A stretch of DNA of 19,377 nucleotides, from positions 1-19,377 of the forward strand of contig UROL01000012.1 in assembly GCA_900549495.1 (NCBI GenBank), written 5' to 3'. Shown here one piece after another: positions 14,647 to 19,377 of the stretch (its first letter is position 1; every line of letters starts with the position of its first letter). The position numbers were made by a program, and so were the translations under genes. The notes under the pieces are model-generated. The model made no database searches and was not told the DNA's origin. It saw only the letters and a list, made by a program, of their open reading frames with translations. Origin of the DNA: an uncultured Eubacteriales bacterium (GTDB taxonomy: Bacteria > Bacillota > Clostridia > Oscillospirales > Oscillospiraceae).

Positions 14647-16679
14647 CGAATTTAGAATTGTTTTGTGCTTTGAGCCATATCAGTGCCAAAAATCTTTCTG
14701 ATGCAGAGGCGCTGCAAGGCGATATTCCCTTTCCCCGCCCCAAAACACGAATGCGCTTCTTCCTTATTGCCGCCCTGATTGCCCTGACGCTGCTGCTGGT
14801 GGGCTGTGCGGTGGTGTATGTCCTGCGGCTACAGGATTTGAAGGTGGGGGAATATCGCTTTTATGTTCCTGCTGCCTATGACGAAGATGGCGAGGTCATT
14901 CCAGTGGAGTCCCGGGAGCCATTCACCATGCTTTCCGTACAGGGGAGCAACATGGAGGCACTGGCTGAATGGGTGGCCTTTACAAATACCTATGACCGGG
15001 ACGGAACCATTGCGCTGGAATCGGATTTGGCTGCCAAATCCGGTACGCCCTGGGACATCCCGGAAGACCACGCCCGCACCTACGGCTGCTACAGCCGGGA
15101 GATGGTGAACAAGCTGGACGAGATTGCAGAAAAATATCATTTGAAGCTGCTCTCCGGTGATATTCCCTTCAATGAATACGAAAACAGCATCCTGTTTCGC
15201 GCCCTTGGTCTGGACAGCTTGGTGCAGGACGCCCCCCATGTTCAAGTGGAATACGGGGACGGCTATTTTCATTTGGAAGGAACCTTCAGTCTGCATATGC
15301 GGCTCACCGGGGATTTTGGAGCCTGGCAATGGGAAGAAGGCGGCATCCATTTTCACTATTCCCGAAAGGACTATTTTGACCCCATCACCAGCTCCATGCA
15401 GGAATCCCAAAGCTATGCTCAGTGGGACTACACCCGGCAGGACGGGAAAACCGTTCTATTGGTGCTGGGAACAGAGAATGCCCGCATCTATGCAGATTTG
15501 CCCGATGCCTTCGTCTCAATCCACATCATCCCTGAGATTTTGGAAAACGGAAAGAAAATTCCCATGACCCGGGAAGCCTTACAGCAGCTGGCAGAGCTAT
15601 TTGACCTGTCCATCCAGCCAATGCCAGCCACCATGAAAGAAGTGGAACAGTATCAGGCAGAGGCGCTTGCGGAATACAACGCCCGCCGGGAAGCTGCCCG
15701 CAGGGAAAGCGAAGCCCAGCGAGAAGCCATGTATACCGCCGGATATGAGGAATTTGTGGCGTATCTCTTAAAAAACTCCCATCGCCCGGAGATGCTGTCC
15801 TATCTTCTGTACGATTTGAATGGAGACGGCATTCAGGAATTGATTACCAAGGGTGCAAAAATTCTGTCCATGAAGGATGGCACCTCCTACCGATACTTTG
15901 AAACGCAGCCGTCCTCCATGATGTTTGGAGGTACATTTGCCCTGTGTGATGGCAATGTTTTTGAGGTATATGCAGAGCTGAGCGATATTTCCCCCATCTA
16001 TCAGTACAATTTCTACCGGGCAGAGGCAGAAGGTGCCGCCTTCCTGATAGGACTTTGCCAGGATACGCAAACAGGCCAATGGTACCAAAGCCTGGACGGC
16101 GGCACGGAAAACATTCAGCCCATTTCCCAGGAATACGCCAAAAGCATTCTCGATGCCCACCCCCAGCAGGAGCTTTGCTGGCTGCCGCTGGTAAAATTCG
16201 GTCAGACCGATGGCTTCCTTTCCGCTTCGGATCCCTATGGGGCATATATTGCGGATATTCTGAACCGGTACGATGATGCAGCAGGCTACAGCTACGCCCT
16301 TCTGGACGTAAACGGCGATGGCATTGCGGAGCTGATTACCACACAGCCGGGGTGCTCCTATATGCAAATTTTCACCATTCGGGACGGCACCCGGACGCTG
16401 TATGCTTCTGACATTTCCTATCTTTGCCAGGGCAACATTTTGGAGCAATGCGAGGAAAGCGACGATTCCGGCAGGTTTTACGCCTGGTATCGCTGCGGTG
16501 CCGATGCACCGGAATTCATAGAAAAAATTGTCCGGGATCCCTATACCCTGTATTGGGGACGCGTCCAAGCCGGTCAGGAAGGGAGAACCGTGCGAACGGA
16601 GGAGGCACAGGAAACCATCAATTCCTACCGTCACCAGGCTCTGAACATGAAGCCCTTTTCGGAATATCCCTTTGACTGA
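14643..16679 (+). CDS. Membrane-anchored putative anti-sigma/sensor, module 2
   Basis: A 678-residue paralogue of the module 1 membrane protein. The cytoplasmic tail is residues 1-38 (NLELFCALSHISAKNLSDAE), the membrane helix is about 40-62, and the outer part has a first domain (about 65-325), a strongly charged helical linker at 331-366 (YNARREAARRESEAQREA) and two modules with EF-hand-like loops DLNGDGIQEL (391-400) and DVNGDGIAEL (555-564). Each module continues with a conserved WY...PISQ-type segment. Outside the shared membrane block it is much diverged from module 1, so it may sense a different signal. The anti-sigma role is inferred from the 4-base overlap with the sigma gene. A palindrome shortly after the stop may end the transcript. 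Confidence 0.75.
   Translation: MTNLELFCALSHISAKNLSDAEALQGDIPFPRPKTRMRFFLIAALIALTLLLVGCAVVYVLRLQDLKVGEYRFYVPAAYDEDGEVIPVESREPFTMLSVQGSNMEALAEWVAFTNTYDRDGTIALESDLAAKSGTPWDIPEDHARTYGCYSREMVNKLDEIAEKYHLKLLSGDIPFNEYENSILFRALGLDSLVQDAPHVQVEYGDGYFHLEGTFSLHMRLTGDFGAWQWEEGGIHFHYSRKDYFDPITSSMQESQSYAQWDYTRQDGKTVLLVLGTENARIYADLPDAFVSIHIIPEILENGKKIPMTREALQQLAELFDLSIQPMPATMKEVEQYQAEALAEYNARREAARRESEAQREAMYTAGYEEFVAYLLKNSHRPEMLSYLLYDLNGDGIQELITKGAKILSMKDGTSYRYFETQPSSMMFGGTFALCDGNVFEVYAELSDISPIYQYNFYRAEAEGAAFLIGLCQDTQTGQWYQSLDGGTENIQPISQEYAKSILDAHPQQELCWLPLVKFGQTDGFLSASDPYGAYIADILNRYDDAAGYSYALLDVNGDGIAELITTQPGCSYMQIFTIRDGTRTLYASDISYLCQGNILEQCEESDDSGRFYAWYRCGADAPEFIEKIVRDPYTLYWGRVQAGQEGRTVRTEEAQETINSYRHQALNMKPFSEYPFD
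14772..14837 (+). repeat. 66-bp exact repeat, copy 2 (transmembrane block)
   Basis: Identical to 11899-11964, in the same frame and at the same place in the paralogous protein, 2873 bases downstream of copy 1. Confidence 0.97.
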
Positions 16680-16700
16680 TGGCCCGTAGAATGGTAAAAT
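16672..16700 (+). promoter_or_regulatory. Candidate promoter of the ParB-GNAT gene
   Basis: TTGACT (16672-16677) overlaps the stop codon of the preceding gene; after 17 bases comes TAAAAT (16695-16700). A start near 16707 would put the palindrome 16712-16756 at the very 5' end of the transcript. Confidence 0.5.
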
Positions 16701-16711
16701 GTAAAAATCCC

Positions 16712-16756
16712 CTGAGTTTTCGTAGGGGCGATGAAAATCGCCCCTACGAAACTCAG
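16712..16756. repeat. Palindromic repeat-like element (REP/MITE-like) or terminator
   Basis: The arms CTGAGTTTTCGTAGGGGCGAT (left, 16712-16732, one extra T) and the 20-base right arm at 16737-16756 pair over 20 bp around the loop GAAA. The core GTAGGGGCGAT/ATCGCCCCTAC is the kind of short palindrome scattered between genes in many gut Clostridia. It could also end the module 2 transcript, being followed by AAGGTTTTATAAT. Whether it is multicopy cannot be seen here. Confidence 0.6.
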
Positions 16757-16833
16757 AAGGTTTTATAATTCGTCAAAATCAGTTTCGGCATGAAACGGAT
16801 ACACACAAGCGTGATACAGGAAGGAGCTTTATC

Positions 16834-17679
16834 ATGGAAATCAGCGAACTCAGGCTGAAGGACTTGCAGCCCTCACAGCTTTATATTTCGGAGGAAAAAC
16901 TAAGAGCGGTAGAAAAATGGCTGGATGCCTCGGATTTGTCCAACTTTGAACCGATCCCCATTAAGCTGCTGGATAACAGACCGGTTATAACCGACGGACA
17001 TACCAGAGCGGTAGCCGCATTGCGGGCAGGCCTGGATACCGTACCGCTGGTTTGGGATGAGGACGAGCTGCCGCTGGATATGTACCGTGCCTGCGTAGCA
17101 GCCTGCCGGGAGCAGGAAATCAAGTCGCCGGAGGATTTGCTCCCGAGAATTGTCTCAGAGGATGCCTATCGAGAAAAATGGTACAAATGGTGTGAGGGTA
17201 TGCAGGCAGAGTTAGCGCAGAATGAAATTGTAATCAAGCCGTATACCAAGCAGAGAATTCCGGACGTACTGGCATTTGAACAGGCACTTCGGGCGGAAGA
17301 GAACTTTTGGGGCTGGGAAATCAACGAGGCGTATATCAAAAGGGTTACTGCCAGCTTTGAAGATGCCGGTTTTTCCAATTCGCTTTCCTTTTTGGCCTAT
17401 CAGAATGACTGCGTGATAGGCCGAATCGATGCTGCCCTGCTCCCATCCCATTTTGATGGGTCAATAAAAGCCTATTTGGACTGGATTTGTGTGCTAAAGA
17501 GCTGCCGCCATAAAGGGGCGGCACAAAAGCTCCTTTCTGCATTGCGCAATGCCCTGAAGGAGCGAAATGTGGACACGCTTATTGCGTTAACCGCCAGTAA
17601 CGACGAAGCCCAGCGGTTCTACAAAGCCGTCCCAGACTCCGAAATGCGGGATATCGGCATTTGGATTGACATCAAATAA
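16834..17679 (+). CDS. ParB-like N-terminal domain fused to GNAT acetyltransferase
   Basis: A 281-residue two-domain protein. Residues 1-80 look like a ParB/sulfiredoxin-fold domain: MEISELRLKDLQPSQLYIS, then PIPIKLLDNRPVITDGHTRA, where DGHTRAVAAL (54-63) takes the place of the ParB box II. Residues 80-130 are a helical linker. Residues 131-281 are a GNAT domain, with the acetyl-CoA loop CRHKGAAQKLL (224-234) and the late motif NDEAQRFYKAV (256-266). It may acetylate a small molecule or protein recognised by the N-terminal domain; the substrate is unknown. AAGGAG lies 7 bases before the ATG. It is a single gene following the sigma modules, with no sign of coupling to them. Confidence 0.75.
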   Translation: MEISELRLKDLQPSQLYISEEKLRAVEKWLDASDLSNFEPIPIKLLDNRPVITDGHTRAVAALRAGLDTVPLVWDEDELPLDMYRACVAACREQEIKSPEDLLPRIVSEDAYREKWYKWCEGMQAELAQNEIVIKPYTKQRIPDVLAFEQALRAEENFWGWEINEAYIKRVTASFEDAGFSNSLSFLAYQNDCVIGRIDAALLPSHFDGSIKAYLDWICVLKSCRHKGAAQKLLSALRNALKERNVDTLIALTASNDEAQRFYKAVPDSEMRDIGIWIDIK

Positions 17680-17684
17680 GGCAA

Positions 17685-17735
17685 AACAAAAGAGCTACCT
17701 GGCTTCTTCTTGCAGAAATCAGATGGCTCTTTGTT
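17685..17735 (+). terminator. Weak terminator after the ParB-GNAT gene
   Basis: AACAAAAGAGC (17685-17695) pairs with GCTCTTTGTT (17726-17735) with one bulged base around a long 30-base loop, followed by CTTGTG. The stretch from here to 17819 holds nothing else that I can identify. Confidence 0.45.
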
Positions 17736-17819
17736 CTTGTGTGACCTTACGGCGTTGGCATTATGTTGCCCCAGGGCAATGTGCGGATGCAGAAGTTAAA
17801 CATTTTTCGGGGAGTATTC

Positions 17820-18272
17820 TCACGCTATGCCAATGCTTGTCTTCTTTTCCAAATACTTTTCTATCAATTTCGGCTGTATCAACGGATATGTCCAGCTCTC
17901 GGGCAATGTATCCATAAGCACAACCTTTTCCATTTCGCTATGCAATTCTTTCGCAAATTCAGATATCTCTGCAAAACAAAGCAGCCCAAAAGTCTCCTCG
18001 CCGGTATCATTCACTCTGTTTTTGCCTTTTACTGAGTAAACACAGATTGGCGTTATCTCAAATTCTACCGCCCCTGTTTCTTCCTGCAATTCTCTTTTAG
18101 CCGTTTTAAGAATGTCCTCTCCAGCTTCTCTATGCCCTCCCGGCGCTTCATACGTATCTCTTTCTTTGTGCTTGCAGAAAACCCACTTGCCATTACTCCG
18201 TGAAATAATTACTGCAAACTTTAATAGGGCATCCTCAACTGTATCATAAAATTTTACTTCGAGATTCTCCAT
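17820..18272 (-). CDS. Nudix hydrolase
   Basis: A 150-residue protein hydrolysing a nucleoside diphosphate linked to another group. The full Nudix box G-x5-E-x7-REUxEExGU runs from Gly46 to Ala68 (HREAGE, then RELQEETGA), with the metal-binding glutamates 61, 64 and 65. The first strand LLKFAVIISRSNGKWVFCKH is typical. A substrate such as 8-oxo-dGTP is possible, but cannot be told from the motif. The ATG at 18270-18272 has GGAGG 7 bases upstream, which beats the GTG two codons earlier. Base composition is about 42-45% GC in the lines that I counted, lower than its neighbours, so recent acquisition is possible. It lies 99 bases behind guaA on the same strand. Confidence 0.88.
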   Translation of the reverse strand: MENLEVKFYDTVEDALLKFAVIISRSNGKWVFCKHKERDTYEAPGGHREAGEDILKTAKRELQEETGAVEFEITPICVYSVKGKNRVNDTGEETFGLLCFAEISEFAKELHSEMEKVVLMDTLPESWTYPLIQPKLIEKYLEKKTSIGIA

Positions 18273-18325
18273 TACCACACCTCCAACTCATTACTCTCCC
18301 CACAAACAGAGCCGTTTGATAAGGC

Positions 18326-18364
18326 AAATGCCGAAAGCCCGCAAAATATGGGCCTTCGGCATTT
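18326..18364 (-). terminator. Terminator after guaA
   Basis: A 15-bp stem AAATGCCGAAAGCCC / GGGCCTTCGGCATTT with one mismatch and a 9-base loop, 8 bases past the guaA stop. Its U-run is short on the minus strand, so some read-through into the Nudix gene is possible. Confidence 0.7.
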
Positions 18365-18371
18365 TAATCCG

Positions 18372-19337
18372 TTATTCCCACTCCACCGTTGCGGGGGGTT
18401 TCGAGGTGATATCATATACCACCCGGTTGATGTGCTTTACTTCGTTGGTAATGCGGTTAGAGACCTTGGCCAGCATGTCATAGGGGATTCTTGCCCAGTC
18501 GGCGGTCATGAAGTCGTCGGTGGTGACGGCGCGGATGGCCAGCAGGTGGTCATAGGTTCGGTGGTCGCCCATGACGCCTACGGTGCTGACACCGGGCAGG
18601 ACGCAGAAGAACTGGGCCATCTGGCTTTCGTAGCCGTTCTTTGCCATTTCATCCCGGAGCACCCAGTCGGCCTCCTGGAGAATTTTTACCTTCTCGGCGG
18701 TGATTTCGCCGATGATGCGCACACCCAGGCCGGGGCCGGGGAAGGGCTGCCGCCACACCTGCTCCTTGGGGATGCCCAGCTTCTCGCCCACCCGGCGCAC
18801 CTCGTCCTTGAACAGGTCCTTCAGCGGCTCGATGGTGCCCAGGAACTTCACGTCCTGGGGCTGCTTGACCATATTGTGGTGGGTCTTAATCTTATCCGCC
18901 TCGCCCTTGCCGGACTCAATGCGGTCAGGGTAGATGGTACCCTGGGCAAAGAAGCTGTCCTCGCTGCCCTGGCGGCGGATTTCGCCCCAGAAAGCCTTAT
19001 AGAACTCGGTGCCGATAATCTTCCGCTTCTCCTCTGGGTCGGTTACGCCCTTGAGGCAGGCAAGGAAATGCTCCTGACAGTTCAGCCGGACAAAATTCAT
19101 ATCAAAGAGCTTGGTAAAAGTCTCCTCTACGAAGTCGCCCTCGTCCTTACGCATCAGGCCCTGATCCACAAACACGCAGGTCAGCTGGTCACCCACGGCA
19201 CGGGAGATAAGACCCGCTGCCACAGAGGAATCCACGCCGCCGGACAGGCCCAGAATCACCTTCTTGTCGCCAATCTCCTCCCGCAGCGCCTTTACGGTAT
19301 CCTCAATGAAGGAATCCATCCGCCATTGACCCTGGCA
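18372..19337 (-). CDS. guaA: GMP synthase, C-terminal ATP-pyrophosphatase and dimerisation part (5' end cut by adapter)
   Basis: GuaA makes GMP from XMP, ATP and glutamine. The 321 visible residues start [15 protein letters not shown]; the glutamine amidotransferase domain (about 190 residues) is missing beyond base 19337. The PP-loop [10 protein letters not shown] is at residues 31-40, then [11 protein letters not shown], the segment [21 protein letters not shown], and the C-terminal dimerisation motif [28 protein letters not shown] split over the last residues (core [10 protein letters not shown]). The frame continues into the adapter, which supplies a false ATG (encoding MYKRQ); that start must be ignored. 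It is the last gene in the window and a terminator follows its stop. Confidence 0.96.
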   Translation of the reverse strand, partial: CQGQWRMDSFIEDTVKALREEIGDKKVILGLSGGVDSSVAAGLISRAVGDQLTCVFVDQGLMRKDEGDFVEETFTKLFDMNFVRLNCQEHFLACLKGVTDPEEKRKIIGTEFYKAFWGEIRRQGSEDSFFAQGTIYPDRIESGKGEADKIKTHHNMVKQPQDVKFLGTIEPLKDLFKDEVRRVGEKLGIPKEQVWRQPFPGPGLGVRIIGEITAEKVKILQEADWVLRDEMAKNGYESQMAQFFCVLPGVSTVGVMGDHRTYDHLLAIRAVTTDDFMTADWARIPYDMLAKVSNRITNEVKHINRVVYDITSKPPATVEWE

Positions 19338-19377
19338 CTGTCTCTTATACACATCTGACGCTGCCGACGAATAGCCT
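19338..19377 (+). other. Nextera i5-side adapter (sequencing artefact)
   Basis: Bases 19338-19370 are the reverse complement of the Nextera read-1 adapter, beginning with the mosaic end CTGTCTCTTATACACATCT. The last 7 bases (ATAGCCT) fit the complement of i5 index S520. Not genomic. Confidence 0.97.

Noticed and set aside
11899..14837. 66-bp repeat as an insertion or attachment site of a mobile element
   Set aside because: Both copies are in frame at the same place of paralogous proteins and no transposase or integrase gene is nearby; paralogy with conversion explains it better.
1..19377. CRISPR array, prophage or toxin-antitoxin locus
   Set aside because: No spaced direct repeats, phage structural genes or paired small toxin/antitoxin genes were seen on either strand.

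Overview
The window is one assembled metagenome-style contig from a low-GC-phylum but fairly GC-rich Clostridia bacterium, most likely Oscillospirales (gut Ruminococcaceae/Oscillospiraceae type). This placement is an inference from gene content (clostridial fhs and guaA, class A rnpB, Firmicute-type ECF sigma factors with RsgI-like membrane partners), strong AGGAGG-type ribosome sites and TTGACA-17-TATAAT-like promoters. Both ends are not biological: bases 1-41 and 19338-19377 are Illumina Nextera (Tn5) adapter with index bases, so genomic sequence runs only from 42 to 19337, and the outermost genes (fhs, guaA) are cut by the adapter.

Layout. 42-785: 5' part of fhs (minus strand) behind a strong promoter and a leader of about 130 nt that holds two matched hairpins. 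786-1851: tmk followed by a small VanZ-like membrane protein gene (minus). 2045-3982: GH31 alpha-glucosidase (plus), divergent from tmk, ending at a terminator shared with the convergent RNase P RNA gene rnpB (about 4034-4378, minus). 4482-7029: murD-ispD-ispF, a tightly coupled operon (plus) that joins peptidoglycan precursor synthesis to the MEP isoprenoid pathway. 7092-8252: MFS transporter (minus, GTG start). 8565-9335: unrecognised three-segment membrane protein (minus). 9549-10937: MATE efflux protein (plus).

11225-16679 is the most distinctive part: two paralogous two-gene modules in tandem. Each is an ECF-type sigma factor with a non-ATG start, overlapped by 4 nt by a gene for a single-pass membrane protein with a short cytoplasmic tail, one transmembrane helix and a roughly 620-residue outer part carrying two EF-hand-like DxDGDGxEEL loops. 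The arrangement suggests sigma/anti-sigma signalling pairs that sense something outside the cell, possibly calcium dependent. The two membrane proteins share an exact 66-bp DNA block covering the transmembrane helix, and the sigma genes share a 46-bp block with one mismatch, against a background of much more diverged sequence.

16712-16756 is a palindromic repeat-like element. 16834-17679 encodes a ParB-like domain fused to a GNAT acetyltransferase. 17820-18272 is an AT-richer Nudix hydrolase gene, and 18372-19337 is the ATP-pyrophosphatase/dimerisation part of GMP synthase (guaA), 5'-truncated by adapter. No tRNA, rRNA, CRISPR array, insertion sequence or phage gene was seen.
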